From Clostridiales bacterium (GTDB lineage: Bacteria; Bacillota; Clostridia; Peptostreptococcales; Anaerovoracaceae), in NCBI GenBank assembly GCA_009911365.1, contig QXXF01000005.1, positions 202,402 to 266,401 on the forward strand: a stretch of 64,000 nt of DNA, read 5' to 3'. Positions 44,146 through 55,000 of the stretch are shown here, piece by piece; position 1 is the first letter of the stretch, and every line of letters starts with the position of its first letter. Under the pieces are notes generated by a model. The model made no database searches and was not told the DNA's origin. It was given only the letters and a program-made list of their open reading frames with translations. Position numbers and translations under genes: made by a program.

Positions 44146-44553
44146 ATGATAAATATACAGAATGAAAGAAGACATATAGTAGCGGTATTAAGCTTGCTAG
44201 CCTTGTTTGCGATTTTCTGTACAAGTGTGGTGCCTGTTAATGCGGCCAATTATGATTTAAAAAAATCTGTCAGTAATAAATTTAGCAAAACATGGACATT
44301 GACCGCAACGGATACAAATAATAAAAACACTTACTGTCTAAAATTAATCTATGGATTCAATACGAGAGCCATCAATGAAGACATTGCTTGTGCTTCCGCT
44401 AGCGTAGTAAATAAAGGTAAGAAACATAGAGCCATAATAAAGAATAGCAATGGCACACATTATGGACCGGAAAGGCCATACACAGGAGATTCGCATAAAG
44501 AAGTAAGACATAAAGGTAAAACGGTGACGTATATCAATCGTACCCAGCGGTAA
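44146..44553 (+). CDS. Secreted small basic protein, probable lactococcin-972-type bacteriocin
   Basis: 135 residues. A signal peptide covers about residues 1-33 (HIVAVLSLLALFAIFCTSVVPVNA, cleavage after the last Ala), leaving a basic, tryptophan-poor mature protein of about 102 residues with two Cys. It sits first in a four-gene set whose other members are the DUF1430-like membrane protein and the ABC ATPase that accompany lactococcin 972. The end (KKHRAIIKNSNGTHYGP) is only loosely like that family, so the bacteriocin call is mainly from context. A strong AGGAGG precedes the ATG. It could also be a secreted protein of other use. Confidence 0.6.
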   Translation: MINIQNERRHIVAVLSLLALFAIFCTSVVPVNAANYDLKKSVSNKFSKTWTLTATDTNNKNTYCLKLIYGFNTRAINEDIACASASVVNKGKKHRAIIKNSNGTHYGPERPYTGDSHKEVRHKGKTVTYINRTQR

Positions 44554-44666
44554 ATAGGCAAGGCTCAGAACCTCAAAGGCAGGATAAGAAAGTTTGTGTC
44601 TATGAGCGTTCAATAGTACAGAGCGTAAGCAGTCGTTAGAATTTGACGCAATAGCGTATAATTGAT

Positions 44667-44710
44667 TTGAGGAGAGTAGTCAATCGATAAGACCCCTCTC
44701 CTCAATGTTT
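44667..44710 (+). terminator. Hairpin between the peptide gene and the membrane gene (attenuator)
   Basis: TTGAGGAGAG (44667-44676) and CTCTCCTCAA (44696-44705) form a perfect 10-bp stem followed by TGTTT. It lies 113 bases after the peptide stop and 30 before the next ATG. A partial terminator here would make much more peptide message than downstream message. Confidence 0.65.
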
Positions 44711-44734
44711 GTATATCATAAAGGAGAGCAGCCA

Positions 44735-46657
44735 ATGAGAGTATCAAGATACATAATCAGCGTTCTTCTCGTATTGATCGTTTTGGCGTTCATTGGGGAA
44801 ACCCACGTGTGGTATCTCAGTGAATTTGAGGTTCGCTACCCATCGGTGACTTTTTATCCGCAGAAAGGGGTTCCGCAGGAAAGGATGTTGTCAGACATTT
44901 CCCAGGCCGCCGAAAGAGAAAGCGTGACGGTTTTCGTCGTGGAACATGAGATAGAAAGTTATATTTCACAGCAAATCGACATTTATGGAACCCAAGAAAC
45001 GGAAGCGTTTTTAAAACGAGACGCTAAAATCCAAGAAGGAGTCAGCCATAGCTTGTTTTTGGGCGATTCCACGGTGAGTTTCCACGACCTGAAAGAAATA
45101 CCGGACGTGTCCAAGGTAAGCGATTATCAAACCATCGGAGACGCGAAGCAAGTCTTGAAGTTCAAACAGGATTTGGTGAATCAATACGCGGGGGCTTTCC
45201 CCGAAAAGGGTTATCAACCTTTCAATAGCAAGCTCAATGTCGCTTTGGCATGGAGCCTTGCTTTTGCCCTGCTTTTGCTTTTGACGGTGTATCATATTGG
45301 ATTGATGAAAAAGGAATTGCTGGTTCGATTGGTTTCAGGCGAGCGGATTTCCGACTTCATGTTGAGACAAATTGTATATGACTTAGGCTTTTACGCATCA
45401 GTTTTCGTGGTCGCTTTCCTAGCTTTGAAAACTTTGACCAATCCATTTTTTGAAATTGGAGTTTCGTTAACATGTGTCAGCGTATTTTTGATTTTAAATT
45501 CGCTGGTGTACACATGGATGCTGTCCATTGACGTGAAAAAGGACAACGCGTCATATCATTCAGGGAAAACACTCATCGCAGCCAGTCATGTCTACAAGGG
45601 AATCACGATGTTCGTCACGGTGCTGGTCATGTCAGGGAGCGTCACTTTGATTTATGACGGCATTGATTGCTACAAACAAAAAAGGTTTTTTCAGGAACAC
45701 AAAGAGGATTCTTACGTGATGCTATCCTCCTTTTCGGACACTGATGATAAGGAAGCGGATCTCCGCGATAAAATATATGGAAAAAGCGTTGAGCGAAATA
45801 AAACCTGCATGCTGGTGGAACTCTTGGGATTTGAGCACGATGACGACAACTACGTTTACGCGGATCGAGGGGCGATCCCTTACTTGCGGCAACAAATACC
45901 TGAGTTGCGAGGCGTGGATTTGTGCGATACCGCTTACATCATCAAGCCAGAAAATGTGGATTTATCCGGCAATGAATTTGATGAAGCCGAAGAACTTTTC
46001 CGTGTGTATTCCCAGGATGAGGACACGCCGATACGAACCATCACGTATCAAAGGAAAACGGAAATCATCGCTCATAAAATTGGGGATGGCGTGGTGAGTC
46101 GTTTGAAAGAAAATCCGATCATCATACTGAACAACATGAAGCCTAAGTTTGTCGATGGATATTTGTGGACGGGAACCATGGTGAACCTCACGGATTCAGA
46201 GTGGGAGGGATACTTGAAACAGAACGGCTTCACGGACGAAATTGCGTATCGCACCAACGTTTATGAAAATTATCTGCATAGCTGGAGGATGTTGAAGTGG
46301 GGGATGGTGTTGGGCATTGTTTTGCTGGCGATCATGTTCGTCATGGAGTGCTTTATTTTGTACACCACGTTGTATTATGAATATCGGCTCAACGCCATGG
46401 AATTGTCTTTACAAAAAGTTTTGGGGTTCACGATTTTCCAGAGACATAGAAAAATAGGGGGCCTCACCATCGCATCAGGAGTCGGAGGGCTTGTCATTGC
46501 GATATTGATAGGGAGTTTCTTGGACATAGGAAACTTGATCGCGTTGGTGATCGCGGGATTCGCGATCATCGCCTTCGAGCTTGCTTTCATCCTCCGATAT
46601 GCGTTCAAACTGGAAACGATCAATGTGCAGCGAGTGTTGAAGGGAGGATATTTATAA
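44735..46657 (+). CDS. DUF1430-like bacteriocin-associated integral membrane protein
   Basis: 640 residues. One N-terminal helix (YIISVLLVLIVLAFIGET), a large outer domain of about 170 residues, then four helices, a second outer domain, and three helices at the end (VLGIVLLAIMFVMECFILY, IASGVGGLVIAILIG, IALVIAGFAIIAFELAF). This FtsX-like layout and size match the putative immunity/export membrane protein of lactococcin 972 loci. The start is the ATG behind AAGGAG at 44735. Its stop shares a base with the next start (TAATG). With the ATPase at 47155 it should form a MacB-like ABC system. Confidence 0.82.
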   Translation: MRVSRYIISVLLVLIVLAFIGETHVWYLSEFEVRYPSVTFYPQKGVPQERMLSDISQAAERESVTVFVVEHEIESYISQQIDIYGTQETEAFLKRDAKIQEGVSHSLFLGDSTVSFHDLKEIPDVSKVSDYQTIGDAKQVLKFKQDLVNQYAGAFPEKGYQPFNSKLNVALAWSLAFALLLLLTVYHIGLMKKELLVRLVSGERISDFMLRQIVYDLGFYASVFVVAFLALKTLTNPFFEIGVSLTCVSVFLILNSLVYTWMLSIDVKKDNASYHSGKTLIAASHVYKGITMFVTVLVMSGSVTLIYDGIDCYKQKRFFQEHKEDSYVMLSSFSDTDDKEADLRDKIYGKSVERNKTCMLVELLGFEHDDDNYVYADRGAIPYLRQQIPELRGVDLCDTAYIIKPENVDLSGNEFDEAEELFRVYSQDEDTPIRTITYQRKTEIIAHKIGDGVVSRLKENPIIILNNMKPKFVDGYLWTGTMVNLTDSEWEGYLKQNGFTDEIAYRTNVYENYLHSWRMLKWGMVLGIVLLAIMFVMECFILYTTLYYEYRLNAMELSLQKVLGFTIFQRHRKIGGLTIASGVGGLVIAILIGSFLDIGNLIALVIAGFAIIAFELAFILRYAFKLETINVQRVLKGGYL

Positions 46658-47139
46658 TGGTGAAGAAATCAACGCCACGCAGTAAAAAGAAAATCATGTT
46701 ATGTGTTTTTATTGTGCTGATAGCGTGTTTGCTCATTTACAGCGGGATTTGGTATTTTGTGACACACAAGAAGTATGAGACTTACACGGAGGGATTGGAC
46801 ATCAATGAAACAGGAGTTTTGAGAAAAATTTTAAATCCGGTCTATTATTCTGGCGATGGCGAGCATGAGTACACTGTCGCGTTCCCAGGATACTTGTCAT
46901 ATGTGGGAAACTTAGGGGTGTCCGAAGCGCAAAGCGGCATGGCTTTGCTCATTTGGCCTTCCATCTTTGGGGAGTCCGAATATGGCGTTATTTTATACGA
47001 TGAAGGCGAAGAACACCAAATCGTGCTCAAAAAAGAAGGCGAGGCGGAAAACAGCGGCGAGCAAAAGCTGGTCAACCAATACGCTCAAAATATCGAAGAA
47101 CTTTTTGAATTCGCGAAAAAACAATGGGGAGACATTTAA
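46657..47139 (+). CDS. Membrane-anchored accessory protein of the bacteriocin-type operon
   Basis: 160 residues. A basic start (MVKKSTPRSKKK) and one helix (IMLCVFIVLIACLLIYSGIWYFV) anchor it in the membrane, with an outer domain of about 120 residues (YYSGDGEHEYTVAFPGYLSYVGNLG). No family recognised. It is translationally coupled to the DUF1430-like gene and followed 15 bases later by the ATPase, so a part in export or immunity is likely from context. Confidence 0.7.
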   Translation: MVKKSTPRSKKKIMLCVFIVLIACLLIYSGIWYFVTHKKYETYTEGLDINETGVLRKILNPVYYSGDGEHEYTVAFPGYLSYVGNLGVSEAQSGMALLIWPSIFGESEYGVILYDEGEEHQIVLKKEGEAENSGEQKLVNQYAQNIEELFEFAKKQWGDI

Positions 47140-47154
47140 GGAAGGTGATGAAGG

Positions 47155-47793
47155 ATGCGCAAGAAAAACGATGGAACGCAGTCATTCGTCCATATCGAAG
47201 GATTAGAAAAATCCTTTGGCGATCACGTGCTGTTTCAGGATTTCAACATGTCGATCGGTCGAGGAGAATTCGTTGTGTTTTCAGGACAAAGCGGCTGTGG
47301 GAAAACCACGCTTTTGAACATGATCGGAGCATTGGAACCCTTTGATGAGGGAATCATTCGCGTGGATGGCGGCGACATCAGTCAAAGGAAAAATCGTCTG
47401 CGATATTTTAGCGACGTGGTGGGATTCCTGTTCCAAAATTTTGCTTTGATCGAAGACAAAACCGTGAGGAAAAACCTCGAAATCATAAAACCGAAGAATC
47501 GCTCCCAAACGTCCGTGGAAGAGGCGTTGGAAAGCGTGGGGCTGCGAAGCAAGCTGGAAAGCAAAGTGTACACCCTGTCGGGCGGCGAGCAGCAAAGAGT
47601 CGCCTTGGCCCGGCTGATGGTGAAAAAGTGCCAGTTGATTTTAGCCGATGAACCCACGGGTTCTTTGGATCGGGCCAACGCGGGCATGGTGATGGAAATC
47701 CTCAAAGGCTTGAACAGAATGGGAAAAACGGTCATTCTAGTCAGCCATGACCCGGAAATCAAGAAGGCGGGGAATCGAGTCATCGAGTTGTGA
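47155..47793 (+). CDS. ABC ATPase, lactococcin 972 group
   Basis: 212 residues. Walker A SGQSGCGKTTLLN, Q-loop LFQNFALIEDKTVRKNL, signature LSGGEQQRVALARLM, Walker B LILADEPTGSLD, and the His in VSHD are intact. It belongs to the MacB/LolD-like class used with FtsX-type permeases and is typical for bacteriocin export or immunity transporters. It completes the operon 44146-47793, which ends at the hairpin at 47816. Confidence 0.92.
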   Translation: MRKKNDGTQSFVHIEGLEKSFGDHVLFQDFNMSIGRGEFVVFSGQSGCGKTTLLNMIGALEPFDEGIIRVDGGDISQRKNRLRYFSDVVGFLFQNFALIEDKTVRKNLEIIKPKNRSQTSVEEALESVGLRSKLESKVYTLSGGEQQRVALARLMVKKCQLILADEPTGSLDRANAGMVMEILKGLNRMGKTVILVSHDPEIKKAGNRVIEL

Positions 47794-47815
47794 AGTGTTA
47801 ATTTTGGAGAATACA

Positions 47816-47853
47816 AAGGAGGGATCAGGGACCTTATGGCTATGATCCTTCTT
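47816..47853 (+). terminator. Terminator of the bacteriocin-type operon
   Basis: GGATCA (47822-47827) pairs with TGATCC (47843-47848); the outer AAGGAG can pair with TTCTTT by wobbles. T-rich bases follow. Confidence 0.65.
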
Positions 47854-47975
47854 TCTGTTGGAGAAGATATACTGAAAACATTCACTAGATAGGCTCCTGC
47901 GAACATTGAAACCAAGGGCATATGCTTCCATAAAACATGTGGATATTCACATGTTGAGAGCTATTTTATATGTCG

Positions 47976-48257
47976 TCAGGACTTTCCAGATAAAGGTGTA
48001 AAGGCTTCGAGCATAAGATTCGCTCCCAATTTGAAGCCATACGCAAAGGTTTCCTGCGCTTCTATGTGAAACGCCACATGCTGTTGTTCAACAAAATCTT
48101 CAAAAATATTTATTAAAGGCTGATTCAATTTTTCTTCGAGAGCATGAAGCAGGTCAGAAAGCTTCTCTTGGGTAAGATGATACTCTTCAGAATGAGCGCA
48201 GACTTGTTGTGCGGGATATATTTTTCCATTGTATAAGTCGTTAATATAAGTGTTCAT
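47976..48257 (-). CDS. Small DUF6809-like protein of mobile elements
   Basis: 93 residues. The opening INDLYNGKIYPAQQV and the ending FAYGFKLGANLMLEAF are those of a small family on Firmicutes plasmids and conjugative elements, with no known function. AAGGAGG lies 6 bases before the ATG. It is divergent from the HTH gene at 48391, and the 133-base gap contains two dyads. See also the distant relative at 42792. Confidence 0.72.
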   Translation of the reverse strand: MNTYINDLYNGKIYPAQQVCAHSEEYHLTQEKLSDLLHALEEKLNQPLINIFEDFVEQQHVAFHIEAQETFAYGFKLGANLMLEAFTPLSGKS

Positions 48258-48276
48258 TACGGCCCTCCTTATATCT

Positions 48277-48372
48277 CCTTTATCTAAAGGATGATTGTTT
48301 GGTCCCTATCCGTGACCTATTATAACATGATATCGCATATATAATCAAGAAAAAATGTTCCTAAATAGGAAC
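48277..48372. promoter_or_regulatory. Two operator-like dyads in the divergent gap
   Basis: CCTTTA-TC-TAAAGG (48277-48290) and GTTCCTA-AA-TAGGAAC (48357-48372) are perfect inverted repeats. The second lies 19 bases before the HTH gene start at 48391 and after a TATAAT at 48340-48345, the expected place for an autoregulatory site. Confidence 0.6.
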
Positions 48373-48390
48373 CGAACAGGAGATGCATAT

Positions 48391-48633
48391 ATGACTATGA
48401 TATTAAGGAGCGCTGGGCTAAAGGAAAATTTTCTTAGATTGAGAAAAGAAAGCGGACTTTCGCAATATGAGTTGGTTGCGCAAATGCAGTTATTGGGAAG
48501 TTCCATGTCACGTTCCACTTATGCCAAGATCGAACGGGGTGAAAGAAATATCAAGGCCACCGATCTGGTATGTTTGAAGCAAATTTATGATGTGGATTTT
48601 TCGGAGTTTTTTGCGGGTGTTGAAACTTGCTGA
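48391..48633 (+). CDS. XRE-family HTH regulator
   Basis: 80 residues: LKENFLRLRKESGLSQYELVAQMQLLGSSMSRSTYAKIERGERNIKATDLVCLKQIYDV is a complete helix-turn-helix domain of the type with an inserted residue pair in the turn. AGGAG lies 8 bases before the ATG at 48391. The operator-like dyad at 48357 suggests autoregulation and control of the divergent small gene. It lies just before the RHS toxin locus, which it may or may not control. Confidence 0.85.
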   Translation: MTMILRSAGLKENFLRLRKESGLSQYELVAQMQLLGSSMSRSTYAKIERGERNIKATDLVCLKQIYDVDFSEFFAGVETC

Positions 48634-49085
48634 TAGGTGGGAAAATCATGATGTGGTGTGATCAGGGATATTCCCAATAGGCGTTGGGGTGCTGGAAGGT
48701 GTAGGGGCTAGCGACTCCTGCGCAGGCTTCCACTTAATGAATGGAATACAGAGCGGTCAATGTGAGCGAAGCGATGGGCTGGGGAGCCACGAACAGGTTC
48801 CCCAGCCACATTTTTTTGCTAAAAGATCAAATCGTCCGCAAATGAATGAAAGGGCCTTCCATAAAGCATCGCTGGCAATCATCTTTCAGCGAGCAGAGCA
48901 CACATAAAAAATAACAAAAATCGCTAAAATAAATGAAATTTTTTAAAATTTAGTTAATATAGAAGAAAACATGGAATTTTATGCAGATAAAAAATGCACG
49001 TGCTGGTCGCATTCTAATAAAATTGTGAAGAATATATGAAGAAATGTTGATGAATATGTGTGCGAAAAACAAGGAGGGACGCTTG
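48634..49085 (+). other. 450-base gene-free stretch with a possible structured transcript and terminator
   Basis: No ORF with a ribosome binding site is seen. TGGAAG (48694-48699) can pair with CTTCCA (48727-48732), and a 9-bp stem GGCTGGGGA (48777-48785) with TCCCCAGCC (48799-48807) is followed by ACATTTTTTT, a strong plus-strand terminator at 48776-48817. The terminator may serve the HTH gene 150 bases upstream or a separate RNA. From 48900 the sequence becomes very AT-rich up to the RHS start and must contain its promoter, which I could not fix. Confidence 0.5.
48776..48817 (+). terminator. Strong terminator upstream of the RHS gene
   Basis: Perfect 9-bp GC-rich stem GGCTGGGGA/TCCCCAGCC with a 13-base loop, then ACA and seven T. 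Confidence 0.85.
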
Positions 49086-52000
49086 ATGCTTATCCGAACG
49101 AGACACAAGATAGCGGCGTGGATTTTATCCATCTGTATGGTGATCACATTGATCCCGGAAATCGGCTTCGCAGCGACGACCGCGGACAAAAAAACCAGTA
49201 AAGAAACGCAGGAACAAAAAATCAAACCCGAGGACGTGACAAAAGAAGACGTGGTGGAAAAAACCACGGACACGACCACGTACGATTTAGGAAAAGGCGA
49301 GCAAATGACCGTTTTTCATGGCGGCGAAGTGCGCTATGAAAACGAAAAAGGAAAACTGGTGGATTACGACCCTTCTTTGGTGGCGATCAAAGAGGGCGAG
49401 ACGACCCAGCAGGACGAAACTCTCGATGGTTACGCATATGAGAACAAACGGGGAGACAAAAAGCATTACCTTCCGGAAAGCTTGTCCGAGGACACGCCGA
49501 TCATCATGGAAAACGGCGATTACAGCGTCGAGTTTTCCATGACTGACGAAACGCTGGCGCGAATCGGCGCGGACAAAGAAACGGTCCAAGTGGAAAGCGA
49601 GACGATGCCCACCACTTATGAAAGCGAGGAAGAAAAGCCGGTCAACGCAGTTTACGGGGAGAGCGAACGAACCCCGATTTTGACGTACACATCAGGGGAA
49701 CACGGAGTGAAGGAAACCCTGACGCTGGAAGAAAGGCCAGCGAGCAACGTGTTCCAATACTGGCTGAAGTTAAAAGGAATGACGGCCCGCAAAAACGTGA
49801 CGGACGGCGGAATCACCTATTATGACAAAGAAACCGGCGAGATTACCGGGCACATAGACGCGCCGTGGATGAACGACGCCAGCCAAAAGGCGTACAGCGA
49901 AGACATCGTTTACGATCTGAAAGAGGAGGCCGGACAAGAGGGACGATACCTCCTGACCATGACGGTGGACGAGGCGTATCTGGACGATGAACAGCGTCAA
50001 TATCCGATCACCATCGATCCGACCAGCACTTGGCAGGGATCCACGAAAGTGAAAGACGCGTACGTCATCAGCGGCAGCAAATATTCCAAGACGAATTTTT
50101 ATGAAAGCGGCACGAAAGTCATGCCAGTGGGAAAAAACAGCACAGGCTGGCATCGGACGCTGATGCGCTACGGCGACTTGACGGGCAATATAAAAGGCAA
50201 GACCATAACCAGCGCGAAGCTGACAGTGTATGAAACGGGGACAGGAGCAGCCAAACAAAAGATCGGCATACATCGGTTAAAAGCGGACTGGAATCCCAAC
50301 ACGGTGACATGGAGCAACATGCCTAGCTACCAGGCGGCTTATGGCACGATCACCACGAAAAGAACGGACAAAAGCGCGCACACGTTCAACGTGATATCCT
50401 ACATACAGGCACTGGCTGGTGGTTCAGTCAGTGGCTATGGTTTGATGTTGAAAAGCGCAGACGTGGACAACGCGGGATACGCCTGTTTTTACGGAAGCAG
50501 GACAGCGGCCAGCGCTTACAGGCCAAAGCTGGTCATCACCCATTACACAAAACCGACCACGGCCACCAGCGCCAGCATCAGCCCAGCCCACGTGAAGGCA
50601 AGCACCGCGGCGAAAATCAGTTACGGCGGAATCAGTTCCACGGGCCTCAATCGAGTGGAATACCGAGTGGATCGGGTGACCTGCGGGACCACCAGGGCGG
50701 CTCACTGGGCTTATGCGTCCAGCAGGACCATCGCCAACGGAGCGGCGCTTCCATCCCTCCCAGAAGGGTGCTATGAATTTTATGTGCGAGGCGTGAACAC
50801 GGGAGGCACCGCCGGCGGCGAAAGGAGCGCAGGCATCGTTCACGCGGACAGTACCGCTCCCGTCATATCCATATCCGGCCCGTCCACCTCCGCGGCGGCA
50901 CCGTCAGGAAACAAGACTCCCACCATCAGTTGGAGCATTTCGGACAGGCATTTAAAATCGGTGTCCAAGTCCGTGGATGGCGGGAGCTATACCCCAGCCT
51001 CAGCCAGTGGCAGCGGTGCTCAAACTTTCAGTTCGACTGGCGCGCATACGTTCACCATTCAGGCGCAGGACCAGACTGGGAACACGGCCACCAAAACGTA
51101 TACCTATTATTTGGACAAGACAGTGCCGACAATGGGGGCCGTCTCTCTTCAGGCCGATGGCCGCGTGCTGGGCACAAATTGGACACAAGACGGCAACCCT
51201 CTGATTTCTTTCAGTGGGGTCACGGACAACATGGCCATCAAATCAACGGGGATCCAATACGCCATCACAAAAAAAGGGACACCGCCCACAGAAAGCGATT
51301 ACAAAGCCATCAGCTTCGCTACTATTTCTGCGGCCGCTCCATACACGGGGACGTTTAGATTAACCGCCGCTGACCAGAAGCTGGGGACCGGCTCCTATTC
51401 GATCCACTTGCGGGCAAAAGACGTGGCGGGAAACAGCACCGTCAAGGAGCTTACGTACAACAAAGACATCACGAACCCCACTGCCAAACTAAGCGTCACG
51501 GAACATAGCGGAGGGCCAGCGATCACGACGGCGAAGGATGTCGTGACAGTGGGAGCGGATCTGGATGGGACCGGAAGTCCCATTAAAAAGGCGACAGTCG
51601 CTCTGTATCAGGTTATAAAAGAAACGGATGACAGTGGAACGATCACGCAGAGAGAACAATTCGTTGAAAATTTAATCGCGAACGTAACGAAAAGCACGAC
51701 TTATGAATGGAACACCAGAGAATGCGCAAACGGCATCTACCGCCTGAAAGCGGAGGTGGAAGACAGCGTTGGCCTGAAAGGGCAGGCGGTCTATGTCATA
51801 AAAATCGCCAACCCAGCGGCAGCGCCCGTCATCAAAGCGGATCCGACGAAAACCAACCCGCTGTCCGTGGAATGGCGGTTCCCAACGGCCATGAAAGAAC
51901 TCCAATACCAGATCAAAGGCCAGAACGAGTGGATCAGCGTGCCGGATTCCGCCAAAGCTTCCGGCCGGTTCGACATCCAACTGCCAAGCGAAGGCAAATA

Positions 52001-55000
52001 TGATATTCATTTCCGGGGCGTGGACACTGCGGATGTGCCGACCCAGACGTGCGCCGTGACATGCGTCTATGATGCCACAGCTCCCGAAGCGAAGATCAGC
52101 GGATTCACGAGGGGCAGGGTCAAAGGCACCGCAAAAGACGCGCACCTGAAAAAATGGAGCTTGCTCTGTAAAAAAGAAGGTGATCCGGAGAGTGCTTACG
52201 AAGAAAAACTCAGCGGCGCGGCAAACGTGGAAAACGGCGAATTGGGAATCTTGGACTTGTCCGACCCATGGTTTCAAACAGGGCGGAGTTACGATCTCAA
52301 ACTAGTCGTGACGGACATGGCCGGAAACCAATCCGAAGCGACCCGGGAATTTTATAACCCCGCCAACGAAAGCAACATACAGGTGATGGAACCGAAATTC
52401 AGGATTCAGCGCCCATCCTGGTACACGGACTACGAAAGCGGCAGCTTCACTATTGGTAGAAGCCAGAAAACCATGACGCTAAAAAACGCGGAGGAAGGAT
52501 GTGCGTACACTTGGTTCATTGACAATCGCAAAGCGGGCGAAGGAACGAGCCTTGAGAAAGATTTCTCAGTTTACGCGGACGACAAGGAACATCGCGTCCT
52601 GGTCATAGGAAAAGATGAAAAGGGAGCTAGGACTTACAGTCGCAACCTGATCGAAAACGACAAAATCAAAACCATATCCTTTGGAGAGGGAGCGGCACGG
52701 AATAAAGAGCAAACCATGACCGCGGAAAAAGACATCGTGTCCTTCAGGCTGTCCGGCGGTCAGGAAACGGAAACCGGACAGCAAGTCCGTTACTTCGCCA
52801 AAGCAGGAGACGGCGACTACGTGGAAATCCAACAGGGAAAGACCTGTCATGTGACACAGCTGGCCCCAGGGACGGCTTATGCCCGAGAAATCACCGTCAA
52901 AGCGGAACACGAAACAGAAGTGGCTTTTGAAGACGTGAAATTGGAACTGGACACCATTGGCGAGGAAACCTTCTCCGTGGACGCGCTCAGCGACTACATG
53001 CCGGAAACGGCTTCCGTGAAACCAAAACTCAATGACAGAGCGTACGTGTACTGGGAAAACGCCATCCCGGAATCGGACACCACCACCAGCTACAATGTTT
53101 ACCACAGCCCGGACAAAGACTTCGTACCTTCCCCAGAGAACCTGGCCGCGGAAAACGTGAGGGCGGGATACTACAGCGAGATCAACGTGAACTACGGAAA
53201 AGACTTTTATTATCGGATCACGGTGGTGAAACGGGACAGTCAAGGCAACATTCTGTCAGAAAGCGAACCGTCCAGAGTATTCGGCGGCAAGATACTGGAT
53301 TATGACGAACACACGAAACGCCTGGGGCTGCAGGACTACTGGCAGTACGAAGACTTTAACACTCCAGTGGGAAGCGGCAGCATCGAGAAAAGCAGGGGAA
53401 ACTTCGTGTATCAACAGACGGACGCCAGCCTGCCCAACGAAAAATTGGAAGTGGATCTGGTTAGGACGTACAACAGCGGATCCAGTGAAAAATCCGCTTT
53501 CGGACTGGGCTGGAACCACAATTACGACATGCAGCTGCTGGATGTGTACGACAAGCAGGAAGGCTCCTTCGATAACATCGTCTTCAAAGACGGCACCGGC
53601 ACCATCAACCGCTTCATCAAAAGCGGCGATGGCGACACCTACATTTCCTCCCAGGGCGAATACGTGACCCTGGAAAAAGAAACAAAAGTGGAAGACGTGC
53701 AGATTCAGGACAGAAAATCCGGAACCTCCAGCGAAAATCCGACCCGCACGGCGCAGGTGGCCAGTCAATACACGGTACGCACGAAAGATAACATGGAGTA
53801 CCGTTTCAATGGAGGTGGACAGTTGGTGTACACAACAGAGCCAAACAGCAGCTTCATGCTCTTCGAGTACGATGACACCTTAGGACTTTTGAAAAAAGTC
53901 ACCACCAACAAAGGGATTTCCGTGGATTTCGTCTATGACACGGAAAACCTGGAAGGCGACATGCTGTTGGTGAAAGAGATCAAGCTGCCCGACGGAGTCA
54001 AACGGCAGTACGCCTACAAAACTACGGATGCGGGAACGAATCGGCTGCTGACCAGCGTGACGGCGACAGACAAAAACGGCAAAACCATCGTCTACGAATA
54101 CGGGTACGACAACGCGGACAATCCTAACGTGGACGAAATCAAAGATGCGGAGGGCAACGTCTACAATTTGAAATATGAAGACGAACAGGTGGCGGAGGCC
54201 ACGTATCCCAACAAAGAAGGCGTGGCTTTCACCTACGATAAAAGCGGTGTCAGCACCACCACAACCTGGTTCAAAAGCAAAGGTCTGCTGACGGGCATGG
54301 ACGAGATCGCTAGCGCCACCGATCATTTCGAGAAAAACACCGGCTATTGCGTGAAGTCCGTGGATGCCAACGGCAAAGCCACGGAATACGAATACGTGGA
54401 CGGCGTGTGCGTCAGCAGTTCCTGGAAAATGGACAGTCAGTACATCGCGGAAGACGGAGCGATCCTCAGCAAAGGAGAAACCGCCAAGAAAGAGCTAACG
54501 GAGCTGGGTGCGAGGAGAAACGAGACTGAACAAGTCAACGAAGACGGCAGCGTGGCCGTCTACGAATACCATGCGGACACCTCCAACGTGAACATCCAGG
54601 ACTTAGTGAAACATCAAGTGGTGACGGACGCGGATGACGACATCACAGAAGAAGACTATTATGAATACGATGAATGGGGAAACGAAATCGAAGATTATGA
54701 CGTTTTCGATGACCTGACCACCATCAGCGAATACGATGAAGAAGGCGAACTGACCTCGGAAATCGAATACAAAGGCAAAGAAGAAGAAAACCAAGTGGTG
54801 AGAACCACGGAACACAGCTACGCTTACGATGAACAGGGCGGAAAAACAGAGACCGTCATTGAAACCAGCGGCGACAAGAAAACAGAAACCACGACTGTGT
54901 TTGACATGATGGGAAACGAAGTCTCCTCTGTGATTAAAAGCGGAGCGGCTGGAGCGGCTTTGGGCGCCACCAGCGTTGACAGTTCCGTCACCACAGTGTA

